64,000 bases of DNA from Herbaspirillum sp. RTI4 (GCF_034313965.1 NZ_JAVIWQ010000002.1:2108001-2172000); one strand, 5' to 3'. Numbered from the stretch's first letter, positions 1 through 8,767 are shown. The notes: generated by a model from the sequence alone, not told the origin. Program-made: numbers and translations.

Positions 1-311
1 AGAAAGGCCAGTTCGGGCAGACCAATTATTCCACCGCCAAGGCCGGCATTCACGGGTTTACGATGGCGCTGGCGCAAGAAGTGGCGACCAAAGGTGTGAC
101 GGTCAATACCGTATCGCCGGGTTATGTCGGAACCGAGATGGTGCGGGCGATTCGTCCGGAAGTACTGGAAAAAATCATCTCTGGTATTCCGCTCAAGCGC
201 CTGGCTGAACCGGAAGAAATTGCCTCTATCGTAGCCTGGATTGCCTCCGACGAAGGTGGCTATGCTACCGGCTCGGACTTCTCCCTGAATGGCGGCTTGC
301 ACATGGGTTAA
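1..311 (+). CDS. phaB: Acetoacetyl-CoA reductase, C-terminal part (5' end outside window)
   Basis: The reading frame is open from base 3 and ends at a TAA at 309-311. The visible part starts inside the short-chain dehydrogenase active site: YSTAKAG carries the catalytic Tyr and Lys (YxxxK). It continues with the family's VNTVSPGYVGTEM segment and the C-terminal ATGSDFSLNGG. These match the NADPH-dependent PhaB branch, which reduces acetoacetyl-CoA to (R)-3-hydroxybutyryl-CoA for polyhydroxyalkanoate synthesis. The next gene, phaR, is a PHA regulator, which supports the assignment. An SDR of another specificity (for example FabG) is the main alternative. An 8-bp stem (321-328 with 349-356) with a 20-nt loop lies just after the stop, without a T-run. 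Confidence 0.85.
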   Translation, partial: KGQFGQTNYSTAKAGIHGFTMALAQEVATKGVTVNTVSPGYVGTEMVRAIRPEVLEKIISGIPLKRLAEPEEIASIVAWIASDEGGYATGSDFSLNGGLHMG

Positions 312-469
312 GTTCGTTGATGCAAGGCGGGTGTACATTCGTATTTCTGCCTTGCACGTACAATGAACAGATTGAGTGATAAAGCGTAGCGGGTGTTGTG
401 TTGGTTACACCGTTACTAAACCAGGATTACCGAGGTATTGCGGCACCGAACAGAAGGTGGGAATGAGTA

Positions 470-1027
470 ATGAGTAAAGCAAAGAAAAGCACTGAGCGCC
501 TGATCAAGAAGTATCCCAATCGCCGCTTGTACGATACGCAAACCAGTTCTTACATCACCTTGTCCGATGTCAAACAGCTGGTGCTGGAGGACGATGTGTT
601 TACCGTAGTGGACGCAAAAACCAGCGACGACCTGACACGCAGCATCCTGTTGCAGATTATTCTGGAAGAAGAGTCGCACGGCATGCCGATGTTTTCCAGC
701 GCAGCCCTGACGCAAATTATTCGATATTACGGCCACGCCATGCAGGGCATGATGGGCTCGTATCTGGAAGAAAATATCCAGGCTTTCATTGATATTCAAA
801 ACAAGCTGACGGGAAATTCCAAAGGTCTGAGTGACGGCAAGCCCTTCAGTCCTGAAATGTGGACTCAGTTCATGAACGTCCAGGGGCCGATGATGCAGGG
901 AATGATGAGCAACTACATCGAACAGAGCAAGAGCCTGTTCATCCAGATGCAGGAACAAATGCAAAGCCAGACCAAAAACATGTTCGGCAATTATGCTTTT
1001 GTCCCGACTGAGCCGCCAAACAAGTAA
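470..1027 (+). CDS. phaR: Polyhydroxyalkanoate synthesis repressor PhaR
   Basis: This 185-residue protein has the PhaR layout. An N-terminal DNA- and PHA-binding domain (about residues 10-70) carries the hallmark IKKYPNRRLYDT motif. Helical, Met/Gln-rich segments follow (about 85-175), as in the PHB_acc repeats. PhaR proteins bind PHA granules and repress phasin genes until polymer accumulates. The start ATG at 470 has a GGTGGGAATGAG stretch just upstream. It lies 158 bases after phaB in the same direction, the usual order in Burkholderiales. Confidence 0.93.
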   Translation: MSKAKKSTERLIKKYPNRRLYDTQTSSYITLSDVKQLVLEDDVFTVVDAKTSDDLTRSILLQIILEEESHGMPMFSSAALTQIIRYYGHAMQGMMGSYLEENIQAFIDIQNKLTGNSKGLSDGKPFSPEMWTQFMNVQGPMMQGMMSNYIEQSKSLFIQMQEQMQSQTKNMFGNYAFVPTEPPNK

Positions 1028-1057
1028 GTTATTGGCGCACACCTGTTGCAAGCTTGC

Positions 1058-1106
1058 ACCGCCGCATCTGCATCAATGATGCCATCTTGACCCTATCTGC
1101 GGCGGT
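1058..1106. other. Perfect 9-bp inverted repeat between phaR and rimO
   Basis: The arms ACCGCCGCA (1058-1066) and TGCGGCGGT (1098-1106) are perfectly complementary across a 31-base loop. No T-run follows on either strand, so this is not a typical intrinsic terminator. It may be a transcript-stabilising hairpin. Confidence 0.35.
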
Positions 1107-1167
1107 CAAATCAGGCTTCGGTCCGCTAGAGGTACAATAGAGGATTCGTTTTAGTCACAAGTCCCTC

Positions 1168-2553
1168 ATGTCCATAGCTCCCCCGCTTTCTCCCTCATCC
1201 CCGCCACTCACCGCACCCAAGATAGGTTTCGTGTCCCTCGGCTGCCCCAAAGCGCTGGTGGATTCTGAACAAATCCTGACGCAGCTGCGCGCGGAAGGTT
1301 ACGATACTGCCGCCTCTTATGAGGGAGCGGATCTGGTCATCGTCAATACCTGCGGTTTTATCGATGCAGCGGTGCAGGAATCGCTGGACGCCATTGGCGA
1401 AGCACTTAGCGAAAACGGCAAGGTCATCGTGACCGGCTGTCTCGGGGCAAAAAAAGACACCGATGGCGACGATCTGATCCAGAAAATCCATCCCAAGGTA
1501 CTGGCCGTAACCGGCCCGCACGCGCTGACCGAAGTGATGCAGGCGGTGCATATTCACCTGCCCAAGCCGCATGCTCCGTTTTTCGATCTGCTGCCGGCGC
1601 AAGGCGTCAAGCTGACACCCAAGCATTACGCCTATCTGAAAATATCCGAAGGATGCAATCATCGCTGCAGTTTCTGCATCATTCCATCGATGCGCGGCGA
1701 TCTGGTGTCGAGGCAAGTGGCCGACATCATGCTGGAAGCGGAAAATCTGTTTAAAGCCGGGGTCAAGGAATTGCTGGTGATTTCGCAAGATACCAGCGCT
1801 TACGGCGTTGACATGCGCTTCCGCATGGGATTCTGGAATGGTAAGCCGGTCAAAACCCACATGACGCAACTGGTGACCGCGCTCGGTGAACTGGCGCAGC
1901 AATACGGTGCCTGGGTGCGTCTGCATTATGTCTATCCTTACCCGCACGTCGATCACATCATTCCATTGATGAATGGCGGCCATGTATTGCCTTATCTCGA
2001 TGTGCCGCTACAGCACGCGCATCCCGACGTGCTCAAGCGGATGAAGCGTCCCGCCAGCGGTGAAAAAAATATCGAGCGCATCCAGGCCTGGCGCGCACTT
2101 TGCCCTGACCTGACGATACGCTCCACCTTCATCGCCGGTTTTCCGGGCGAGACGGAACAGGAATTCGAATATCTGCTGGACTTCCTGAAGGAAGCGCAAA
2201 TCGACCGCCTGGGCTGCTTTGCCTATTCGGCAGTCGAAGGCGCAACGGCGAACGAGCTGGCCAATCCGGTCCCCGAAGAAGTGCGTGAAGAGCGGCGCGG
2301 CCGCGTCATGCTGCTGCAAGAAGAAATTTCTAAGAAGCGCTTGCAGGCCAAGATCGGCACCACGATCCGGGTGCTGATTGACGAAGTTGATCGCACCGGC
2401 GGCATCGGTCGGTCCAGTGCCGATGCGCCTGAAATCGATGGCGTTGTCTACGTCAAGCCTCCGTTTGAACCGCATAAAAAACTGACTGTCGGCAGCTTTG
2501 TCGACGTCACCGTCACTGCCGCTGACGCGCATGACCTGTGGGCTGCGGCCTGA
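1168..2553 (+). CDS. rimO: Ribosomal protein uS12 methylthiotransferase RimO
   Basis: RimO is a radical-SAM enzyme with two 4Fe-4S clusters that methylthiolates an aspartate of ribosomal protein S12. In this 461-residue protein the N-terminal UPF0004 domain holds Cys26, Cys62 and Cys91. The radical-SAM motif CNHRCSFC holds Cys163, Cys167 and Cys170, and a C-terminal TRAM-type region follows (about 380-455). The [15 protein letters not shown] start of the domain is characteristic of RimO rather than MiaB. The first 15 residues are Ser/Pro-rich and less conserved, so a slightly later start is possible. Confidence 0.95.
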   Translation: MSIAPPLSPSSPPLTAPKIGFVSLGCPKALVDSEQILTQLRAEGYDTAASYEGADLVIVNTCGFIDAAVQESLDAIGEALSENGKVIVTGCLGAKKDTDGDDLIQKIHPKVLAVTGPHALTEVMQAVHIHLPKPHAPFFDLLPAQGVKLTPKHYAYLKISEGCNHRCSFCIIPSMRGDLVSRQVADIMLEAENLFKAGVKELLVISQDTSAYGVDMRFRMGFWNGKPVKTHMTQLVTALGELAQQYGAWVRLHYVYPYPHVDHIIPLMNGGHVLPYLDVPLQHAHPDVLKRMKRPASGEKNIERIQAWRALCPDLTIRSTFIAGFPGETEQEFEYLLDFLKEAQIDRLGCFAYSAVEGATANELANPVPEEVREERRGRVMLLQEEISKKRLQAKIGTTIRVLIDEVDRTGGIGRSSADAPEIDGVVYVKPPFEPHKKLTVGSFVDVTVTAADAHDLWAAA

Positions 2554-2555
2554 TC

Positions 2556-3086
2556 ATGCGTGCTTTGTCGGTAAGCCTTGTTTTGTTGGTGTCTGCCGCA
2601 GTATCGGGCGTAGCGATCGCTGCTGATATGACGACCGGGTCGGCCGGCCCGTTGGCGGCCTCAGCGTCCAATCCACCTGTTGCGACTGTCGTAGTCCCTG
2701 CCGCAAGCTCGGCACTCGGCACTTTGCTGTCGCGGCCAGTGGTATTGAACGGCTTGCTTGGCGACGCTTCCATACAAGTGTATTTGCACCCAAAGACTGA
2801 TGAAAAAGAAAGTGTCGAAGGGACCTACTTTTTCCTCGGACAGCCAAAACAAATCCTTCTCGCCGGCGAGTTCGAGCAAGACGATCTGGTCATGGAAGAA
2901 TCGGCCAACGGTCGCGATGTATCCGGTCAGTGGCAAGGCAAGTTGACCGGGACGACTCTGAGCGGCACCTGGACTTCCGACGATGGCGATGTCAGTAAGC
3001 CGTTTGTGCTGACGGCCGAAGAGCGCCGTCCAGCTTCTTCGCTACCTTTGCCGGGGATACGACGTAAATACACGCCGGGACAATAA
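2556..3086 (+). CDS. Secreted protein of unknown function, beta-rich
   Basis: I do not recognise a named family. The ATG at 2556 lies 2 bases after the rimO stop and gives 176 residues. A clear signal peptide runs through residues 1-23 (MRALSVSLVLLVSAAVSG, cleavage near AIAA). An earlier in-frame GTG at 2538 would add six residues that spoil the signal. The mature protein has a Ser/Ala/Thr-rich linker, then beta-strand-like blocks: NGLLGDASIQVYL, GTYFFLG, ILLAGEF, VSGQWQGKLTG, LSGTWTSDDG. This pattern occurs in small periplasmic beta-sandwich proteins. It is probably co-transcribed with rimO, but no shared role can be argued. Confidence 0.7.
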   Translation: MRALSVSLVLLVSAAVSGVAIAADMTTGSAGPLAASASNPPVATVVVPAASSALGTLLSRPVVLNGLLGDASIQVYLHPKTDEKESVEGTYFFLGQPKQILLAGEFEQDDLVMEESANGRDVSGQWQGKLTGTTLSGTWTSDDGDVSKPFVLTAEERRPASSLPLPGIRRKYTPGQ

Positions 3087-3100
3087 ACGCTCACAGTGGT

Positions 3101-3124
3101 TGTAGCAGCGGCTGTAGCAGTGGC
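3101..3124. repeat. 12-bp tandem repeat before the cystathionine beta-lyase gene
   Basis: Two adjacent copies, TGTAGCAGCGGC (3101-3112) and TGTAGCAGTGGC (3113-3124), differ at one base. They lie in the 156-base spacer upstream of the next gene. No function can be assigned. Confidence 0.6.
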
Positions 3125-3242
3125 TCCAGACAGTTTGCCAGCGTAAGCGGTCAGATTGAACCCGGCGATAGGGAGGGAATTCCCACCGGCGTCCGTTATC
3201 AGTGCGGTACGCCGGTCATCATCGATTGAAACGAGGTCATCA

Positions 3243-4406
3243 GTGAACAAGCCCGCTTTGCAAACCACCATGATTCACAGCGACTATGAGGCACCTGCCG
3301 GTTTTGAGGCTTTGTCCGTCCCTATCCATCACGCTTCCACTATTCTGTTCAAGGATCTGGCGTCCATGCGCGCCCGAAACTGGCAGGAAAAAAATTCCTA
3401 TACCTACGGACTCCACGGCACGCCAACGTCCTTCGCGCTAGAGGGTCGGCTGGCCGAAATCGAAGGCGGCAAGTATTGCCGTCTGGCCCCGAGCGGTCTG
3501 GCGGCGATTGCGATGGTCAATTTTGCTTTGCTCAAAAGCGGTGACGATCTCCTGATACCGGAAAATGCCTATGGCCCAAGTGGCGAACTGGGTCATTGGC
3601 TGCGGCGCGATTTCGGCATCACGGTGCGGACCTACGATCCTCTGATCGGCGCGGGAATTGCCGATCTCATCCTTCCCAATACCCGGCTGATCTGGACCGA
3701 GGCACCCGGTTCGGTCACGATGGAAGTGCCGGATATTCCCGCCATTTGCCGCGCGGCGCATGAACGTGGCGTTCCGGTTGCGCTGGACAATACCTGGTCT
3801 GCCGGGCTGGCGTTCAAGCCGTTTGCGCATGGGATCGATATCACGATGCAGGCGCTGACCAAATATCAGTCGGGCGGGTCTGACGTGCTGATGGGCGCTG
3901 CGATCACCTGCGATCCGGAACTGCATCAAAAAATTGAGCGCGCCCATATGCTGCTGGGGCTGGGTGTGGGGATGGATGACGTGTACCTGATACTGCGCAG
4001 CTTGCCGAGCATGAAGCTGCGTTTCGACGCCCACGATAGCGCCGCCAGAAAGCTGGCTGCCTGGCTACAGACGCGTACCGAAATTGCCACTGTGCTGCAC
4101 CCGGCCTTTGCCGATTGCCCCGGCCATGAAAACTGGAAGCGCGACTTTACGGGTGCCGCTGGCTTGTTTTCCGTCGTTTTCGACCCGCGCTATACGGAAG
4201 AGCAGACCGATCGCTTCGTCGAAAGCTTGCAGTTGTTCAAAATCGGCTTTAGCTGGGGCGGTGCTGCCAGCCTGTGCGTGCCTTATCGGGTGCATACGAT
4301 GCGTAAAAACTGGGCGCATCAAGGTCAATTGGTTCGGATGAATGTCGGACTGGAAGCCGTTGAGGATTTGATTGCCGATATGGAGCAGGCATTTTTAAGA
4401 ATGTAA
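3243..4406 (+). CDS. metC: Cystathionine beta-lyase-like PLP enzyme
   Basis: This is a Cys/Met-metabolism PLP enzyme (fold type I). It would cleave cystathionine to homocysteine, pyruvate and ammonia in methionine synthesis. The GTG at 3243 is preferred because GAGG sits 8 bases upstream and the sequence then begins as in family members (NKPALQTTMIHSDY). The frame stays open to 3156 but without family similarity. The product has 387 residues. The PLP lysine is in ALTKYQSGGSD and the cofactor aspartate in VALDNTW. The closest type is the MetC group rather than MetB or MetZ. A related methionine gamma-lyase-type activity cannot be excluded from sequence alone. Confidence 0.85.
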   Translation: MNKPALQTTMIHSDYEAPAGFEALSVPIHHASTILFKDLASMRARNWQEKNSYTYGLHGTPTSFALEGRLAEIEGGKYCRLAPSGLAAIAMVNFALLKSGDDLLIPENAYGPSGELGHWLRRDFGITVRTYDPLIGAGIADLILPNTRLIWTEAPGSVTMEVPDIPAICRAAHERGVPVALDNTWSAGLAFKPFAHGIDITMQALTKYQSGGSDVLMGAAITCDPELHQKIERAHMLLGLGVGMDDVYLILRSLPSMKLRFDAHDSAARKLAAWLQTRTEIATVLHPAFADCPGHENWKRDFTGAAGLFSVVFDPRYTEEQTDRFVESLQLFKIGFSWGGAASLCVPYRVHTMRKNWAHQGQLVRMNVGLEAVEDLIADMEQAFLRM

Positions 4407-4824
4407 GCTCTGTTCGACGCTTTGTTTTGCGCTGGATTTGAGATGATATGAGCATGTCAGGACGCAGCCGTATTGTTAGCGAAATCCACTGCATTCTTTT
4501 GACATCGCAGCAAGATGACTGATTTTGTGACAAAAAATCAACAAAAAGCATTTTTTCAGCAATCAATTTGATTGTCTAAAAAACACATTTTGTATCATCT
4601 TCTCGCAACACCTTCTTGCGAAGATGCCGTCTCCAAGCCCCTCATCGATATAGTCCTACTGCGCTGAATCTGACGAATACTAATTTGTAAGACAAACGCC
4701 TACATTCGCTGTAGGCGTTTGTCGTTGAAAAATACCGAAAAAGACTTATTTGCCGTCTTCCGTAAGCCCTTCAGAATCCACCAATGGCAATAAACCGTAA
4801 CCGGTTTTCTGGAGAGGGATGGAC
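4407..4824 (+). promoter_or_regulatory. AT-rich structured leader of flhDC
   Basis: This 418-base gene-free region precedes flhD. It contains an AT-rich part (about 4500-4600) and two hairpins. The first runs 4596-4608 with 4616-4626: an 11-bp CATCTTC..GCAA stem with a 2-base bulge. The second is a perfect 14-bp stem, 4691-4704 with 4710-4723, and a TTCGC loop. Neither is followed by a T-run. In enteric bacteria the long flhDC leader is a target of small RNAs and CsrA, so a regulatory role is plausible here by analogy. A GGAGAGG ribosome binding site lies at 4811-4817. Confidence 0.5.
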
Positions 4825-5142
4825 ATGGACACAAACGATATGATGGGCGAGATTCGCGACGCTAATCTGAGCTATCTGATGCTGGCACAGCAAATGGTCC
4901 GTTCCGACAAGGCAACTGCCATTTTCCGCCTCGGTATCAGCGGTGAAATCGCCGAACTCCTGATCGGTCTGAGCAACGCCCAAATCCTCCGTCTGGCCGA
5001 TACCAATATGATGCTGACCCGCTTTCGCTTCGACGATGTGGCGATATTGGGGATGTTGACCAATTACAACAAAGATAAAAATCTCGCCCAGTCGCATGCG
5101 GCGATTTTGATGGCAGGCCAACCGATAGAGGAAATTCAATAA
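4825..5142 (+). CDS. flhD: Flagellar master regulator subunit FlhD
   Basis: FlhD forms the FlhD4C2 activator of class II flagellar promoters with FlhC. The motif NLSYLMLAQQMVRSDKA and the following FRLGIS segment match the dimerising helical core of FlhD. Two ATGs are possible. The one at 4825 has the GGAGAGG site 7 bases upstream and gives 105 residues. The one at 4819 is only one base from that site and is unlikely. It is followed by flhC after 82 bases, the normal operon order. FlhDC as motility master regulator is typical of enterics and many Burkholderiales. Confidence 0.95.
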   Translation: MDTNDMMGEIRDANLSYLMLAQQMVRSDKATAIFRLGISGEIAELLIGLSNAQILRLADTNMMLTRFRFDDVAILGMLTNYNKDKNLAQSHAAILMAGQPIEEIQ

Positions 5143-5224
5143 TTTCCCTACTGGTTAATACGAGGGAGATCCTCTCGCAGCGGCATCACATCAACGGTTT
5201 GCAATCAGTCATCAAAGGTGATCT

Positions 5225-5791
5225 ATGGCGAAGAAAAGCGTAATCACGGAAGCACAGGACATTCAGTTAGCCATTGAACTGATCAGGCTTGGTGCGCGGC
5301 TGCAATTGCTGGAGTCAGAAACCTCGCTATCGCGTGAACGTCTGCTGAAGCTGTACAAGGAACTGAAAGGCATCTCGCCACCCAAGGGGATGCTGCCGTT
5401 TTCTACCGACTGGTTCATCACCTGGCAGCCGAATATCCATTCGTCGCTCTTCATCAATATCCATAAGTATCTGGTCGATCACGCCAGCGTGACTGGCGTC
5501 GGGGCGATCATGAAAGCCTATCAGCTCTATCTTGAGCAAGTCGGCCATATCAATAGTGCGGAACAAGCTGTGTTGTCGCTCACGCGCGCCTGGACTCTGG
5601 TGCGTTTCTTTGAAAGCAAAATGCTGAGCACGGCTCCCTGCAGCAAATGCGGCGGCCATTTCGTGGTGCATAGGCTGGACTTGCATCATGGCTATCTGTG
5701 CGGTTTGTGCCACATGCCTTCGCGTGCCGGCAAAACCAAGAAGGCTAAAGATCTTGCCATCGAAGCAGTCGCTATTGAAATACTCCTCTGA
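5225..5791 (+). CDS. flhC: Flagellar master regulator subunit FlhC
   Basis: FlhC is the DNA-binding partner of FlhD. This 188-residue protein has the expected zinc site, Cys139-x2-Cys142 and Cys159-x2-Cys162 (CSKC and CGLC). It also has the family's QLAIELIRLGARLQLLE N-terminal helix region. Length matches the enteric protein closely. A GGTGATCT stretch precedes the ATG. It should act on the motility genes downstream and on flagellar operons outside this window. Confidence 0.96.
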   Translation: MAKKSVITEAQDIQLAIELIRLGARLQLLESETSLSRERLLKLYKELKGISPPKGMLPFSTDWFITWQPNIHSSLFINIHKYLVDHASVTGVGAIMKAYQLYLEQVGHINSAEQAVLSLTRAWTLVRFFESKMLSTAPCSKCGGHFVVHRLDLHHGYLCGLCHMPSRAGKTKKAKDLAIEAVAIEILL

Positions 5792-5806
5792 TTACTGCCT
5801 CGTTGC

Positions 5807-6601
5807 GTGAGTAAGGCTCTCGCCCCTTCGGAATCGCTCCGCCGGTCTTTCTTGCATGCGCCAGCGATACAGGCATTGTTCATTTCCCTTTTGGCCGTGG
5901 CGCTTATCAGTCTGTCTGATTTTGCGTTGGAAAATTATGCCGGAATAGTTTTTCCTCGCTGGCTCAATGTTTTGCTACAGGGATTGGTTGCCGCGATCAT
6001 TGCCCGGGCGCGTGGAATGGCCATGTGGTGGTGGGGCATCCTGTTGATCTTTCCTGGTGCTGCCGCGCTCGTGAATGCATGGCAATTACCGCCACTATTC
6101 TTCTTTGTGGGATTCATTTTTCTCCTGCTCCTGTTCTGGAGCACGTTCCGCAGTCAGGTTCCTTTTTACCCTTCGCGTCCGTCGACATGGGCTGCCGTCG
6201 CGAGTGTGCTGCCATCTGGACGACCCTTGCGTTTTATCGACATAGGCAGCGGTTTGGGAGGCTTGGTATTGAATCTGGCGCGAGTCCGCCCCGACAGTCA
6301 TTTTGTCGGTATAGAAATTGCCCCGCTGCCTTGGTTGATCAGCCGTCTGCGTGCATTTTTCACCGGTAGCGCGAGTAGTTTTGTACTTGGTAATTACCAT
6401 GCCCTGGATTTCGCCGGGTACGACGTCATTTTCGCGTATCTGTCACCGGCAGCGATGGTGCAATTGTGGGACAAGGCATCCCGGGAAATGGTAACCGGTA
6501 GCATCTTGCTCAGTTATGAATTCCTGATACCGGAGGTGCCTCCCGATTTTGTGATTCAGCCTCGACCAGGGTCGCCGATTTTGTACGGTTGGCATATGTA
6601 A
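5807..6601 (+). CDS. Membrane-anchored SAM-dependent methyltransferase, FAM173-like
   Basis: The GTG at 5807 opens 264 residues, 15 bases after flhC. Three to four hydrophobic helices span about 21-40, 48-68, 73-92 and 96-113. A class I methyltransferase domain follows: motif I DIGSGLGG at 145-152, acidic loop GIEIAP at 168-173, then LISRLRAF. The linker VPFYPSRPSTW, motif I and the SRxRA-like segment recall eukaryotic mitochondrial FAM173-type lysine methyltransferases (ATPSc-KMT, ANT-KMT), which are also membrane-tethered. That likeness is from memory and is not proven. Its place between flhDC and motA suggests, by inference, a membrane or flagellar protein substrate. The substrate is unknown. 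Confidence 0.75.
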   Translation: MSKALAPSESLRRSFLHAPAIQALFISLLAVALISLSDFALENYAGIVFPRWLNVLLQGLVAAIIARARGMAMWWWGILLIFPGAAALVNAWQLPPLFFFVGFIFLLLLFWSTFRSQVPFYPSRPSTWAAVASVLPSGRPLRFIDIGSGLGGLVLNLARVRPDSHFVGIEIAPLPWLISRLRAFFTGSASSFVLGNYHALDFAGYDVIFAYLSPAAMVQLWDKASREMVTGSILLSYEFLIPEVPPDFVIQPRPGSPILYGWHM

Positions 6602-6784
6602 GCGCAAAGAGCTGTGTTACATTTTCATCAAGCTATCAAGTTTCGTGCGTTTTTGACGTAATCGATAAATGCGGCATTGTTTCTGTGAAATTTTGGATTA
6701 GTTGCGCCAACGGAAGAGCGTTATCGGTTATAAGCTGTATGCGATAAAAAAATCATTGAATGTCTCAGCGCAGGGGAGTGCGAT

Positions 6785-7645
6785 TTGTTTGTCATCATTG
6801 GATATGTAATTGTTTGTTTCTCCGTTTTTGGCGGGTTTGCCATGGGCGGCGGGCATCTCGGCGCACTGTTTCAGCCGCTTGAATTGCTGATGATCGGCGG
6901 TGCCGGTGCCGGCGCTTTCATGGTGGGCAATACCACCACGGCAATCAAGGCGACGATCAAGGCATTGCCGGGTATTTTCAAAGGCTCTCGTTATAACAAA
7001 GCCTTGTACATGGAATTGATGTCGATGTTGTTTGAGATATTGACCAAGGCGCGCAAGGAAGGCTTGATGTCGATCGAAAGCGATATCGAAGACCCTCACG
7101 CCAGCGCCATCTTCAGCAAATACAGCAATGTCATCGCCGATCATCATCTGATTGAATTCCTGACCGATTACTTGCGCCTGATGGTATCGGGAAATATGGA
7201 TGCGTTTCAAATCGAAAACCTGATGGATAACGAAATTGAAACCCATCATCATGAAGGCGAAGTTCCTGCGCATTGCATCGCCAAACTGGGCGATGGTTTG
7301 CCGGCTTTCGGTATCGTGGCGGCGGTGATGGGGGTGGTGCATACGATGGAGTCGGTGGGTATTCCACCGTCCGAGCTGGGCATGCTGATCGCGCATGCGC
7401 TGGTGGGTACCTTCCTGGGTATTTTGCTAGCCTACGGTTTTGTTGGTCCTCTTTCGGGATTGCTGGAGCAGAAGCTGCACGAATCCACCAAAGTATTTCA
7501 ATGCGTCAAAGTAGCCTTACTCGCCAGTCTGAACGGCTACGCGCCGGCGCTATCGATTGAGTTTGGACGCAAGGTTTTATTCTCCACCGATCGTCCGACG
7601 TTTCTGGAACTGGAATCGCACGTTAAAAACTCCAAAAACAAGTAA
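6785..7645 (+). CDS. motA: Flagellar motor stator protein MotA
   Basis: MotA and MotB form the proton-driven stator in the inner membrane. The 286-residue sequence aligns with enterobacterial MotA from the first residue (FVIIGYVIV) to the C-terminal FGRKVLFSTDRPTFLELE. It includes FVVGN-like, DYLRLMVSGNMD and LPAFGIVAAVMGVVH blocks. The start is a TTG at 6785, supported by AGGGGAG 7 bases upstream and by family alignment. A weak start codon on a stator gene may limit translation. The product has four membrane helices and a large cytoplasmic loop. Confidence 0.95.
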   Translation: MFVIIGYVIVCFSVFGGFAMGGGHLGALFQPLELLMIGGAGAGAFMVGNTTTAIKATIKALPGIFKGSRYNKALYMELMSMLFEILTKARKEGLMSIESDIEDPHASAIFSKYSNVIADHHLIEFLTDYLRLMVSGNMDAFQIENLMDNEIETHHHEGEVPAHCIAKLGDGLPAFGIVAAVMGVVHTMESVGIPPSELGMLIAHALVGTFLGILLAYGFVGPLSGLLEQKLHESTKVFQCVKVALLASLNGYAPALSIEFGRKVLFSTDRPTFLELESHVKNSKNK

Positions 7646-7656
7646 GGGAGCCGCTG

Positions 7657-7743
7657 ATGAAGCTGCTGCGCAGTGCAATTTCAGGACGGCGACGTTCACC
7701 GCACTCAAGTACAGCGGCGTTCCTTACCCTCGATTTCGGGTGA
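7657..7743 (+). CDS. Possible 28-codon open reading frame between motA and motB
   Basis: A short frame starts at ATG 7657, 6 bases after a good ribosome binding site (AAGGGAG, 7644-7650), and ends with TGA at 7741-7743. It would encode a basic peptide starting MKLLRSAISGRRRS. It fills part of an unusually long (192-base) motA-motB spacer. The binding site is the only positive evidence. It may be non-coding. Confidence 0.25.
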   Translation: MKLLRSAISGRRRSPHSSTAAFLTLDFG

Positions 7744-7837
7744 CTCACTCCCCTTTATCCGCGGTTCCATAAGGCAGTAGCTGGAAGACTGTCCCTGCAA
7801 TCTTAACCATTAACCATTAACCGCAACAGGAGTTCGC

Positions 7838-8767
7838 ATGGCCGATGAAGGGCTACGCCCCATTATCGTCAAACGCATCAAAAAAGGCGGTGGCGGCCAT
7901 CATGGCGGCGCATGGAAGATTGCCTACGCCGATTTTGTGACGGCGATGATGGCGTTTTTTCTGCTGATGTGGCTGTTGGGTTCGACTGCCAAAGGCGATT
8001 TGAACGGTATTGCTGAATTTTTCAAGACGCCATTAAAGGTGGCTATGGCAGGCGGTTCTGGTAGCGGCGATGCGTCGAGTATCTTGCCGGGCGGGGGTAA
8101 GGATTTGACGCGGCAAGATGGCCAGCTGCGACGAGGTCAAAACGACACCCCTAGCAAGAAGACCACTCAACGCGCGGCCAAGCAGGAGGCGCAGCGCATT
8201 GAAATGGAAAAGCTCAAAGAATTGAAGAAGCGCATTGAAGAAGCAATCGAGGCCAGTCCGAGCCTGAGTCAGTTCAAGAAACAGCTCTTGCTCGACATCA
8301 CAACCGAGGGGCTGCGGATACAGATTGTCGATGAAAAAAATCGTCCGATGTTTGCCTTGGCGAAAGCAGATTTGCAGCCTTACACCAGGGACATTCTGCG
8401 TGAAATTGGCAAGGTACTGAATGACGTGCCGAATAAAATCAGCTTGTCAGGACATACGGATGCGACTCCTTACGCGACCGGCGAAAAAAGATATAGCAAC
8501 TGGGAGTTGTCGGCCGATCGCGCTAACGCCTCGCGTCGCGAACTGATTGCCGGCGGCATGGACGAGTCGAAGTTGCTGAGGGTGGTTGGTTTATCCTCCG
8601 CAGTTTTGCTGGACAAGGAAGATCCTTTCAATCCAATTAATCGCCGAATCAGCATTATCGTCATGAATAAAGAAACTGAAGAAGCAATTGAAAAAGACAG
8701 CGGCGCGTTGGAGGTATCCACTGATGCGGACGTAAAGGAAGGCTTGGCGATACCGGCCGGCAAATAA
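7838..8767 (+). CDS. motB: Flagellar motor stator protein MotB
   Basis: MotB is the peptidoglycan-anchored half of the stator. In this 309-residue protein the single N-terminal membrane helix carries the proton-binding Asp32 in YADFVTAMMAF. A charged linker follows (about 75-150). The OmpA-like peptidoglycan-binding domain has SLSGHTDATPY and the NWELSADRANASRREL segment. The ATG has ACAGGAG 7 bases upstream. A short tandem AACCATT repeat (7805-7820) precedes it. The gene lies 192 bases after motA, more than the usual overlap or short spacer. Confidence 0.95.
   Translation: MADEGLRPIIVKRIKKGGGGHHGGAWKIAYADFVTAMMAFFLLMWLLGSTAKGDLNGIAEFFKTPLKVAMAGGSGSGDASSILPGGGKDLTRQDGQLRRGQNDTPSKKTTQRAAKQEAQRIEMEKLKELKKRIEEAIEASPSLSQFKKQLLLDITTEGLRIQIVDEKNRPMFALAKADLQPYTRDILREIGKVLNDVPNKISLSGHTDATPYATGEKRYSNWELSADRANASRRELIAGGMDESKLLRVVGLSSAVLLDKEDPFNPINRRISIIVMNKETEEAIEKDSGALEVSTDADVKEGLAIPAGK

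Noticed and set aside
3150..3230. FMN-riboswitch-like stretch (GGGAGGGAATTCCCACCGGCG) before the cystathionine beta-lyase gene
   Set aside because: Only one block resembles the RFN element. The AGCCCGCGAGC and later conserved blocks are missing and the downstream gene has no riboflavin link.
6602..6784. Flagellar sigma-28 promoter before motA
   Set aside because: I looked for TAAA and GCCGATAA at proper spacing and found no convincing match. motA may be read from flhDC or from a sigma-70 promoter.
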